A stretch of 51,653 nt of DNA from Paulinella micropora (lineage: Eukaryota; Cercozoa; Imbricatea; Euglyphida). This document shows, one piece after another, positions 10,661 through 18,866 of this stretch. Where the stretch lies: positions 30,065-81,717 of the forward strand of contig BJOX01000071.1 in the NCBI GenBank assembly GCA_009731375.1, written 5' to 3'. Each line of letters starts with the position of its first letter. Position 1 is the stretch's first letter. Made by a program: the position numbers and the translations under genes. The notes under the pieces were generated by a model, which had not been told where the DNA came from, searched no databases, and worked only from the letters and a program-made list of their open reading frames with translations.

Positions 10661-10672
10661 GGCTCGTCGTGG

Positions 10673-12124
10673 TCACCAGCGGAGCAGGACCGATTGCTGG
10701 GCCAAATTGTGGGCGGCGCGGCAACATGTGCCATGGCATCGGTAGAAAACGTTTCCACCCACTCCCAGATACAATAATGCATTGTTATGCTGGTGAAACA
10801 TAGCTTTGTTCTGTTCGCCCACCAAAGTAGCAACGCAAACGCTCCCATTGGCGTTGGTCCTCGCGCTGCGGCGTCGTCTGCGCTGCACTTCGTGGAGCAG
10901 GCACAGCCGCCCTTGTTTATCCCGAGCAGTTCTAACTACGAAGAGTTGATTGCCAGTTTTTTTGTCCTGCTGGACCGACAGCTGGGAGGTTCTGTCGCCC
11001 CACTCCGCCAGCAGCAGCCTAAGCTTCTTGAGAATAAGCTGTTGCTGCTCGTGAATGATGGCTGGCGGCACAGCCCGCTGCCCAGCCCGCTGGCGCGTGC
11101 CGGAAAGAGGAGCAGGGGGGGCTCGGGGGGCAGCATGCCCCCCGGGTGGTATGGAACTTCCTGGGACGTAGACGGTAGCGGGCCCGCGTCGAGAGTGATT
11201 GGGGCAGTGCACCAACCAATCCTCGTAGCTGGGCCAAGGATGCGGCTGCGCACCAGCTCGCAGGAGGTCGGGTACTTTCTGCGAACCCGGGAGCTGCCAG
11301 CAGCGGTTCTTGGTGTATACAGCAACGTCGATCATGTGGCCCGTGTTTTTGGGATGTTGGTAGAGAGGCAAGCTGGTGTCGATGCGAAGCTCGAGGGCCA
11401 GGTCACTCAGCTCGCTAGCGTCTGAGCCCCTGCCTTCTCCTCCAGCCCGCGCTAGCGGGCTGGTCAGTGCGCTGGTAGTGGTAGGCGACGAAGACGTGGT
11501 GGTGACTGCAGGCGCGCTGGCGCCTACAGTCACGCTGACGCGTGCTGGAGGGAGGGGCAGGGGGGGGCTCGGGGGGCATGCTGCCCCTCGTGGAAAGAAG
11601 GAGGTCCTGCGTGCGTGTGGAAGCAGCTGTTCCGCAGAGACCGGGGGGCAGGCTTTCTGTAGGCGTCGGGCGTGAGCCATATCCGCTGGGGAGGGTGCAT
11701 GTTTGTTGCATGAGCCAGTGTTTGACGAAAGCCCCCGCGTCGTGGACGCTGTCAAAGACAACGTTGGGGAAAGCGACATGGAACGAGTTTTTGTACCAGC
11801 CGGCCCCGCAGGGCCTGCCTAGGTCGATGGTGTGTTGTCGGCGCCCGGCGAGGCTAGGCCGAACTGGGCGAGGGCCGCGCGCACGGCGCCCTGCAGCGCG
11901 CGCAGACGCCGCGCTGCGCTAGGGTCTGCTTCTCCCTGCGAGTACCATTCCAAGTCAAAGTAGAGGGCACACTGCCCCTGTGTGATGACGAAAAAGCTGC
12001 GCTCCATCGGGCTGACGCAGCGGTAGATGTCTTCGTAAAAGGTCCGGGAGTCCGGACAGGAGCCGAACAGGTGGCGCTCGGACAAGCCGGGCCGCCCTTG
12101 CGCGTCTGGGGCGGGGGGTAACAT
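10673..12124 (-). CDS. PrimPol / herpes UL52-type primase, interrupted
   Basis: Synthesises primers for viral DNA replication. From ATG 12124 the first frame gives the AEP catalytic motif CALYFDLEW (the D-x-E metal site). The next block, KNSFHVAFPNVVF, lies in another frame after a stop at 11819, and then IDVAVYTKNRCWQL returns to the first frame. These match the PrimPol order (DxE, then S-x-H-type motif, then the YTKNR motif). The C-terminus, ALLYLGVGGNVFYRCHGTCC, matches the UL52-family zinc-binding region. Three GC palindromic elements (11082, 11427, 11533) lie between conserved blocks. Reading frame is broken near 11819 and again around the elements, so the gene is probably defective unless the breaks are sequence errors. 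The natural start may be upstream, because an acceptor-like TTTTGCAG precedes the frame. Confidence 0.8.
11082..11145 (+). mobile_element. GC palindromic element, copy A (in primase)
   Basis: Hairpin-side CCAGCCCGCTGG, G-rich spacer, then GGCAGCATGCCCCCCGG. It lies within the primase frame between the catalytic and zinc-binding regions and leaves the frame open. Same family as copies C, E, G and H. Confidence 0.75.
11427..11463 (-). mobile_element. GC palindromic element, partial copy B (in primase)
   Basis: Only the spacer and the hairpin CCAGCCCGCGCTAGCGGGCTGG (11442-11463) remain, in reverse orientation. It lies just upstream of the YTKNR block of the primase. Confidence 0.6.
11533..11590 (+). 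mobile_element. GC palindromic element, copy C (in primase)
   Basis: Degenerate hairpin start, GGAGGGAGGGGCAG-type spacer and GGGGGGCATGCTGCCCC end. It sits between the two primase blocks that are in different reading frames, so insertion or decay here may explain the frame change. Confidence 0.65.
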
Positions 12125-12234
12125 GAGCTTGTAAAAGAACTGGTGGTTTTGGGCCTTGCCCTGGGCGAAACAAGCCTCTTTGCTTTTCTTTCTGTCTCCT
12201 TTCTTCCTGCAAAATTAAGAGAGTCTTTTTGAGC

Positions 12235-12270
<36 letters not shown>

Positions 12271-12500
12271 AAAAATACCCCCCCCCCCCCCCCCCCCCCC
12301 GGCGTGTCNNNNNNNNNNNNNNNNNNNNNNNNNNNNNNNNNNNNNNNNTCTCTCTCCTCCCCTTCCCCCCCTCCCTCGCCTCTTTCCCGTCTCCCTCTCT
12401 CCCCCCTCTTCCCCCCTCTTTCCCTCCCCCCCCCTTTCTTTGGAAGTTTTAGTATAGAAAGAGAGAAACGTCTTCTTTAATAAAAATACAGGTTTTGATC
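12125..12500. other. Spacer with poly-C runs and gap
   Basis: Upstream of the primase. Holds two poly-C runs (about 12237-12268 and 12278-12300), an N gap (12309-12348) and a CT-rich tract to about 12440. In primase orientation it contains TTAATTTTGCAGGAAGGAAGG, almost the same motif as beside the tract at 10250. No gene seen. Confidence 0.6.
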
Positions 12501-12504
12501 GGTT

Positions 12505-13129
12505 TTAGCCCAGCCCGCTGGCGGGAGGGGGTAGCAGGGGGGGTTCGGGGGGTCCGGTCAGGCAGAGACGCCCGCTCAGCGCTGGTGCGGGCGTGGCGCC
12601 CTTGTCCATGTGTAGCCAGGCGTCCTTGGTTTTGTACGCCGGATTGTACGTAAAATCACGAAAAACGCTGCAGGTGTCAAAGCTACTGAGACAGGGCTCC
12701 CCGGGCTGTACGTCCAGGGCGCGTTGGAAGACGTTGGTGCGCCATACCAGCTGCTGGGCCACATAAAGCGAGAGTGTTGAATGCCTGTCTTGTTGTCCTT
12801 GATAATACCTACTGAGTTTATGCCCGGCCAGTTGCTGTTGGTCCAGGTCTCAGGTCGCGCGGGTCGATCAGCGGGTTGATGCGCCTCAAGTCTGTATTCA
12901 ACAGTTCGAGCAGCGAGGCGACGTCGGTTGGCGAGATGGCGTTCTCGATCACGCAGAAGCCCTGCGAGTCAAACTCCGCCATCCACGCCTGGTGGTCGTC
13001 TAGTTGCAGCCCGTTCAGGTATGGTTTGATGATGTCTTCACGTGCGAGCTCCTGCAAGTAAGTCGCATTATCGCCCAGCTTGGGCCTTTTCTGACGTCCC
13101 GTCGGCTCGGTCACTAGTGCATGCCGCAT
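12505..13129 (-). CDS. Phytanoyl-CoA dioxygenase (PhyH)-like protein, frame-broken
   Basis: Starts at ATG 13129 (MRHALVTEPTGRQKRPKL). The N-terminal half contains QGFCVIENAISPTDVASLLE, the typical first strand and helix of PhyH/2-oxoglutarate Fe(II) oxygenases. A frame change near 12848 is needed to reach the second half, where DAWLHMDKG supplies an H-x-D iron-binding pair. The C-terminal end, where the distal His and Arg should be, is replaced by a GC palindromic element (copy D), so the protein is short and probably inactive. Divergent from the 13440 gene. Confidence 0.55.
12510..12557 (+). mobile_element. GC palindromic element, copy D (3' end of PhyH-like gene)
   Basis: CCAGCCCGCTGG followed by the G-rich spacer and GGGGGGTCCGG; the CATGC core of the second hairpin is lost. 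It overlaps the last codons of the PhyH-like frame and supplies its C-terminus. Confidence 0.6.
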
Positions 13130-13439
13130 AGTGCTCTGTATACAAAGAAAACAGAGGCCTGGCCAAACTGATCCAGTCTTTTTTTGTGTCGGGGTTGGGC
13201 ATGGTTAGGGGGGGGGGGTCTCTCTCGTCGCCAAACTCACCCCCCGAAGGAGGGGGGGTGCCCCCCCATTTTTTTCTGTCTTGCTTTGCTTCTCCTCTCC
13301 TCCTCCCCTTTCCTTTCCTACCCCCCTGATATTGTGACTATACAGTCGCTATTTCTTGCTATTGGTAATATCGCTATTAGTAATAAAAGGCCCTTTCCCC
13401 CCCTTTCACCCCTCTGTCGCGGGGTAGAGGAGACTTTGC
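13130..13439. promoter_or_regulatory. Divergent intergenic region with G/C runs
   Basis: Shared upstream region of the genes starting at 13129 (minus) and 13440 (plus). It has a G run at 13209, a C-rich/G-rich inverted patch at 13240-13268 and a CT tract, then an AT-rich stretch with repeated TATTG/CTATT motifs (13325-13390). Promoter role is inferred from position only. Confidence 0.45.
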
Positions 13440-14409
13440 ATGGCCGAACCAGACAGCTCGCCTGAGCCAAAGGTGTTTTTAAAACTCGAGCCGATCGACC
13501 GTGCGAGATTTGCTCGACTTGTACAACAGGAAGAAGACAAAAAAAATCAGAGGAAATTGCAAGGGGAGAAAAAGCTGTACCTACGCAGAACCCCCTACTT
13601 AGAAGGAACATTTACGATTAAAGCCTCCAGTGGCAAAGAAGATGATGCAGGCTCAGTTCGCTGGGTTAATGTTGGCTATCATCGCAAAAAGGATGGACAT
13701 GACAATGGCATGGCGAAGGAAGAGTTTAATCCAGAAGATTTCACTCGTGCCCTGCTGCAAATTGCGTACAGAGTTCGCTTCCTGGACCATACCTCGATTG
13801 TGTACCCTGCTGACAATTCCGGCCTACTTTCTTTTGCGAACCACAACGATGCTCTTTATACATTTCACCGAAATTTGCAAGATTTTTCGCAAGACGGCGT
13901 TGTACCCTTGTGGCTCCCCGCATCAGCCAAACTAACAGTACACACTGAACACAAATCAGACGAAATACGTAACATGTGTATAACAGCTGCAGATGACCGC
14001 AAACTCTATGTTACTCACGGAAGAGAGAACTGGAAAGTTGCGAGAGAGGAGAGGCGTCTACCTACCATGGAATTTGCAAAAGGAAGGGATCGACGACATC
14101 GTGCTTCAAATCCTGTACAGAGCAGGGAACCCCCATTGGTCTCAGCTCACCGGGACGTACGTGCCTCTAGATCACGGAGACAATTCTTGTGATGCTACCG
14201 TCCAGATTGCTGTCGAATCTAGAGAGGTAGGCAGGTCTCTTTGGCGGTTGCTACGTTGGGTGAAAGAGGCAGGGCCAGAACGCAGCTTTGTATATAAACT
14301 GCCGGCCAGCCACCGAAGGTTTGCGCGCGCTCTCCCTCCAGCTCTTGAGTTTGAGCTTGTAGAGCTGCGCAGACAGATGCAGCAGGAATTTGCAAATCTT
14401 CTAAATTGA
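13440..14409 (+). CDS. Unknown protein, one frame break
   Basis: ATG 13440 (MAEPDSSPEPKVFLKLEP) begins a soluble-looking protein of about 320 residues. The first frame is protein-like to about 14045. A microindel within a GAGAGAGG stretch moves it to a second frame (GVYLPWNLQKEGIDDIVLQ) that ends at TGA 14407-14409. No known motif recognised. The gene converges on the spliced zinc-finger gene with only 7 nt between stop codons, and its AATAAA (14631) lies inside that gene's intron. Coding composition is less GC-rich than its neighbours. Confidence 0.55.
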
Positions 14410-14416
14410 TATCCTC

Positions 14417-15373
14417 TCAGCGCCCGCCAGAGGGGCAGCTGCAGGAAGAGGAGGAGTAGGGGGTGATGGGCTGCCAAAGCTGCGCTTCGCAAGCTACTCG
14501 AAGCCATCTGTCATCAGCAGGGGGATCTAACCAGCACAAGTCCACAAAATCAATGGTTGGCAGATCGCCGGTAATATATATGTTTTTGGTGCCAAACTAT
14601 GTCCCAGGACTGAAAAAAAGAGTTTCTTTTAATAAAAAAAAAACGTGACTTACTTTATAGGCTTCGACGCCGGGGATTCCGGGGGGCCCCGGGTGCTTTT
14701 TTCTGCGGTGCCTCTGTAAAAGGTAGTTTGCGTAATAAAGCTTGCCGCAGTCTTCGCAGGCGTAAGGCCTCATGAGCGTACTATGCTTCCGCCGCGTGTG
14801 CATGGTGAGGAGGTATTTATTAAAAAAGCCTTGTCCGCAGAAGTCACAAAGCCAAGACTTTTCTGCCAAATGCACGCGCTCGACGTGAATCCGCAGCTGA
14901 GCCGGAGCAGGAAAGGCGCGCGGGCAGTGCTGGCAAGTAAAGGGCTTTTGTCCCGTGTGTCTTCGCAGATGCAGCGCGCGTTGGCTGGCAACCGCAAAGC
15001 TTTTGGCGCAATGTGGACAGGGAAAAGGTTTTTCACCGGTGTGCATGCGTCGCCGGTGGACGTTGAGGTCGTGGGACTCCGCAAAGGCTCGGCCGCAGTC
15101 TCCGCAGACATGTTCCTTTCGTCGTGTGGCAGTGGCGGTGGTGGTGGGAGGCGAGTGGTTGGGTCCAGCCTCTCCGCTGGAGGCTGGAATTAGTAGCGGG
15201 GGGAGCTCCGTCAGGGGCTTTAGTTCCGTCAGAGGCTCGAGCTCCGTCAGAGGCTCTAGCTCCGTCAGAGGCTCTAGCTCCGTCAGAGGCTCTAGCTCCG
15301 TCAGAGGCTCTAGCTCCGTCAGATGCTCGAGATCGATCTGGAGCCAAAATTCGGGTGTGAGTGACGTCTCCAT
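14417..15373 (-). CDS. C2H2 zinc-finger protein with hexapeptide repeats, two exons
   Basis: ATG 15373 (METSLTPEFWLQIDLE). An N-terminal acidic tandem repeat of about seven PLTELE units (18-bp DNA repeat, 15200-15325) precedes five C2H2 fingers between about 15117 and 14690 (starting HVCGDCGRAFAES, ending CGKLYYANYLLQRHRRKKH). Exon 1 ends at GTAAGT (14653). Removing 14653-14597 (57 nt, ending CATAG) continues in phase 0 into FGTKNIYITGDLPTIDFV and ends at TGA 14417-14419 after 59 more residues. Without splicing the frame reaches a stop at the acceptor itself. Likely a nuclear DNA-binding regulator; the acidic repeat could act as an activation domain (inference). Confidence 0.75.
14597..14653 (-). 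other. Spliceosomal intron in the zinc-finger gene
   Basis: 57 nt, GTAAGTCACG donor, T-rich interior, acceptor CATAG. Both sides are phase 0 and the downstream exon is protein-like for 59 codons. The antisense strand of this intron carries the AATAAA of the convergent gene. An alternative acceptor (TTTTTTCAG at 14610) gives a short frame. Confidence 0.55.
14631..14636 (+). terminator. AATAAA after the 13440 gene
   Basis: Plus-strand polyadenylation signal 222 nt after the stop at 14409, preceded by a T run. It overlaps the intron of the convergent gene, so transcripts of the pair would overlap. Confidence 0.45.
15200..15325 (-). repeat. 18-bp tandem repeat encoding PLTELE units
   Basis: About seven nearly identical 18-bp units encode the acidic hexapeptide. 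Near identity between units suggests recent slippage expansion. Confidence 0.8.
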
Positions 15374-15592
15374 CCTGCCGACCCTTGTTTTACTTTTCTG
15401 CCCGCTTCCAGCGGAAGCTGGAAGAGAGAAACAATGAGAGGGGGGGGGCATCCCCCCCCCCCCTTATTTAGGGGTATTTGGTAAGGGGCGCGCCAGTGCT
15501 CCCCCCCTCCTCCCCGGTAATGAGATTACAAAGAGTGCAGGTGGGGGAAAGAGAGAGAGAGAGAGAGAGAGCGCGAGGGGCGGGAGAACAGA
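15374..15592. promoter_or_regulatory. Divergent promoter region with G/C palindrome and (GA)n
   Basis: Lies between the starts at 15373 (minus) and 15593 (plus). A run of G, then CAT, then a run of C (about 15438-15464) forms a self-complementary palindrome. It is followed by TTATTTAGGGG and a (GA)n repeat (15549-15572). Role inferred from position. Confidence 0.45.
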
Positions 15593-17253
15593 ATGGCAGC
15601 CTCGAAGGCCTTGTTTGACGTAGGACTTCTGAGTTTGTACCTAAGGCACGGGCACGAGTCGGCGGTATGGTGGGGCAAGTGCTCGGCGGACAGCAGTTGC
15701 CGAGTGCGCGAGCTGAGCCTTGCCCCGGCCAAGGGCCCGGCGCAGCTCGCGCACTCGGCTTGGCAGATCCAAGCAGAGACTTTGCAAATGTGCCAGCCGT
15801 GTTTGGCTCGGCGGCGCTGTGGCACTACCCGCTGTGCCGTGTTCCGAGCCAGTGCAGTGGACGGAGTGGTGCTGCGGCTGCCTTCCCGAACGAGCGGGCG
15901 GTTGGAAGATCATGCGCCCAGACGCGCCTACGCCGTGGAGCAAGGGAGGGGCTCCGAGCCGACGTGCCTGGTAGCCTGCCAGCAGGTCACGGATTCGCAT
16001 AAATGGAAGCTAGTCCCCTGTGTCCGAGGAAAAACGCCGGACCTGCTGAGCGAACTTTGCGAGGTCAGCAAGGCGACCGAGGAGAAATATTTGTGGGAAG
16101 GCCTGGAATATTACTGCCGCGAAGGAAAGCTGTTCTGGGGCTCCTGGGGGCGCGGGCCTTCGGTCCTTCCCCCCCTCTTCAGCAGCAACCTTGTCTCTGC
16201 TTACGTGGATCATAGCCACTCGGCATGGGACTGTGACAGCGAGGACAAGCATGCAGCCCCCCGGGTATTTGCAGACGCGCAGGAGCTGGAGCTGCAGGAT
16301 GACTCGGCAGGAGGTTGCAGGGAGTGCCTGGAAAGCGCCAGGTGTAAAGCGCTGTGTGCCGCCTTTAACCGGAACACGATGAGGCGCGCGGCCACGCTGC
16401 GGCTCTTCTCGAACAGCAGTGGCAGAGAGGAGAAGTACCTACCGCGGCACGCCAGGCTGGTCCCGGGGCAGCGGGGCCAGCCCCTGTGCGTGGTGACGTG
16501 CCAGAGCGTGGCAGAGCCGCGGAGGTGGAAGAAGGTTGTGTACAGGGCGGGAGAACCAGCGCCCGCAATAACCAGAGCTGGCCCGCCGCACGCACGAGCC
16601 AGAGCTGTGGGAGTCGCTAGACGGGTATTGCGAGAAAGGACTGAATTTCTGGGGTTCGTGGATAGGCGAACCCCCCGGAGCTGCGCCGCGCGGGGGCCCG
16701 CCCATTCTGCGCAGCTGTCTGCAGGGCTACGAGGCGGCTCTGCGGACGTACCTACACCACGTGTGGGGAGCTGGCGCACGGAGTTGCTAGGGGCAACTGC
16801 GCGGCCTTGAGGGCGTTCTTCAATCGCCGCGTAGCCGACTTTGTCCAGTACGCCGCGCGAGGGCACATTTTAGAACAGGTCCAGATCGAGCGCGACGCGG
16901 AGGGGGGGGGTCGCGCCGACTTGGTCTTTGTCGCCCCCGCCGGCGTCCCACAGCAGGACAAGGGCGCGCGGGGGTGCCGCTACTCCGTTCCGTTCCTGGA
17001 GTTTTTGCAAGACAAGGAGCACAGGCGCCTGTTCCGAGAGATCGAGCTCTTGGGCCAGTTTGCCAAGAGCGAGGTGAGCGTCTGGGAGGGAGACCTAGCG
17101 ACCTATTGTCCCGAGGGGCGGCGTTTTTTGAACGAACTTTACTCTATAGCCTTGAACGAATACTGGGCAGACTGCGACGAGCCGGACATAACTTTGGGAC
17201 AGCCCAAGCCCAGTGACCCGCGCCATTTTTTCTATGGCCTGTTTGATACGTAG
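15593..17253 (+). CDS. Cys/Trp-rich protein with three internal repeats, frame-broken
   Basis: ATG 15593 (MAASKALFDVGLLSLYL). Three diverged repeats of about 150-180 residues each carry a Cys cluster (CQPCLARRRCGTTRC, then CRECLESARCKALC), a segment of the type LVACQQVTDSHKWK, and a signature around YC-x-x-G: EGLEYYCREGKLFWGSW (about 16090), ESLDGYCEKGLNFWGSW (16600-16660, in another frame) and GDLATYCPEGRRFLNELY (about 17095). Frame changes are needed near 16565 and 16765. Ends at TAG 17251-17253 with AATAAA at 17311. No signal peptide or membrane segment. The family is not one I recognise; the repeat pattern is directly visible and makes the coding call firm. Confidence 0.65.
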
Positions 17254-17474
17254 GGAGGGGGGGGGGGTGGCAAGGCTCCTGCTGACAAAAAAAAAAACAT
17301 TTTTTTTTTAAATAAAAAACCTCTTTTGCCAAAAAAAACTTTTTTTCGGTCCGCATCCCGTGCCAGCCGGTTAGCCAGCGCGTTAGCGTGATGGTGATAG
17401 TGGATGATAGTGAGAGTCTTTGTCTTTGGGGGATTCAAGCTCCCGGCCCCATGCTCGCGAGGTAAAAGGAGGCG
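17254..17474. other. Convergent spacer
   Basis: Contains a G run, an A-run/T-run pair (17287-17310), AATAAA at 17311-17316 for the upstream plus gene, and a stretch with no protein-like frame that leads into the 3' end of the minus gene. Confidence 0.5.
17311..17316 (+). terminator. AATAAA after the Cys-rich repeat gene
   Basis: Polyadenylation signal 57 nt after the TAG stop at 17253, at the end of a T run. Confidence 0.5.
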
Positions 17475-18529
17475 TCAGCAGCACAAACGCCGGGGTGTCT
17501 GTGGAAGGCGGGGGGATGGTCGTGGGAAGGGAAAATAGCGGAAGCTGCCGGGGTGGCGAAAGGGGCGGTGGAGGCGGGGGGGGCAGCCGGTTGGCACCCC
17601 CCGTCCCCGGAGCCCCTCTGATGCCCTCCTGCCAGCCCGCGGCAGCAGCTCCAGCCTGCCCCTCGGAGATCCTTTTTCTTTTCCTAGAGGGCTTGGGCGC
17701 GGGTCTTGTGAATGCGACGTATTTGGGGCCGCCGGTGGCGTGCAGGTGTAGGAATGGAGGTCTGCTGGCATTGTGACCCGGCGCTTATGGCGGACATGAC
17801 GTACAGGTCGCCACGCGCTAGTGGGATGGAGACTCGGCGGCCTAGCGCCGCCGAGTGTAGGTACCAATGCCAGTGCAAAGCCATGGGGGAGCACAGCCTT
17901 ACGCCGATCACGCCCGGGCTACGAGCGTGCCCGTGAGGATAAACTCCGTAGTTGTATCGGTCGGGGTACAGGCTGCCGCGGGCTCCCAGGGGGCGACGGA
18001 GCTCCGGGGCCAGCCCCTCGATCCCGCGTTTGAGCCTAGCGAGCCACGGGAGCCGGCCCCAAGAAACGGTGCTAGCCCTTCTTTGTTGATGGTCCGGTTC
18101 TGCGTCAGATTCCCCAAAGTCTAGACACGCACAGGTGGGGAGCTTGCTGACTCCCCGTCCGCGACACCTAGCTGCCGAGCTTTTATCCCAAGTGAGTTGC
18201 AGCAATTCCTCTTCCAAGAGCCGAACGTCGTCGTCGTTGTGCTCAACCCCTAGCCCCAAAGAAAGTGCCCCCAAAGTGAGCAAGTGCTGCGCGCCGTTCC
18301 GAATCACCAGTACACAGGCGTTGTTCGGTGACGGCCTAGCAACGCCGACAGGCCAGACATCGGGATCAGCCGGGATCCCCAGCCTTTCTAGATCAAACAT
18401 TTTGGTCTCCCAGCCCAGCCGCGCGGCCCTTTGCTGGATTCCGTGAAGATCGTCGCCAGTGAGTCCTGAGGACAGACTGTCTGGTTTGTCCTCGGGACCT
18501 TGAAAGGCTATGGTCATGGTACACGACAT
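17475..18529 (-). CDS. 2OG-Fe(II) oxygenase-like (AlkB-type fold) protein, frame-broken near the end
   Basis: ATG 18529 (MSCTMTIAFQGPEDK), directly after a CT dinucleotide run. The C-terminal half reads NYGVYPHGHARSPGVIGVRL, then MALHWHWYLH, then VSIPLARGDLYVMS. This order resembles a double-stranded beta-helix oxygenase family of algae and algal viruses in which an N-x-Y / H-G-D motif precedes a strand pair and L-x-HGD-x-YVMS. Here the H-x-D is HGH and the distal His is Arg (ARGD), so iron binding is doubtful. After a frame change near 17765 a basic segment SRKRKRISEG suggests nuclear localisation. Family call is tentative. Confidence 0.45.
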
Positions 18530-18866
18530 AGAGAGAGAGAGAGAGAGAGAGTAGTGGGGGAGAAAAAGAAGGGGGGGGAGTATCCAGCAAAGGATTTGTT
18601 GGATTAACAAAGAAGAGGGAGTAAGAGGGGGGGGGTGCCCCCCCCCCTTTTTGTTCAGAAAAGAGACCCATTCTTAGACTTCCCCGCTCTCTTTTCTCCT
18701 GGTCGGGAGAAGACAGAGGCGAATTTCTTTTTGGGGGGGGGAGGGGGGGGGTAAAAGGAAAGCGGAAAGGGGAGCAGCAGGGAGTGACCTCTTTCCTGTC
18801 GAACCAGTTGTAAAGAGAAGCGAACAAGAAAAGCAAGGGAGAAAAGAGAAGAAGCTCAGTCGAGGG
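18530..18866. promoter_or_regulatory. Divergent promoter region with (GA)n and G/C palindromes
   Basis: Shared upstream region of 18529 (minus) and 18867 (plus). A (GA)n run touches the minus-strand start. A G-run/TG/C-run palindrome lies at 18627-18650 and further G runs at 18733-18752. No gene seen. Confidence 0.45.

Noticed and set aside
10787-11425. Plus-strand 212-codon ORF
   Set aside because: Antisense of the primase; primase motifs are clear on the minus strand.
17571-17655. G-rich/C-rich stretch resembling a decayed palindromic element
   Set aside because: Order of motifs is suggestive (G run with CAGC, C-rich spacer, CCAGCCCGC), but no arm pairs cleanly, so I left it out of the family.
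17831-17853. Perfect 9-bp inverted repeat CTCGGCGGC-CTAGC-GCCGCCGAG
   Set aside because: It lies in GC-rich coding sequence of the oxygenase-like gene, where such arms can arise by chance.
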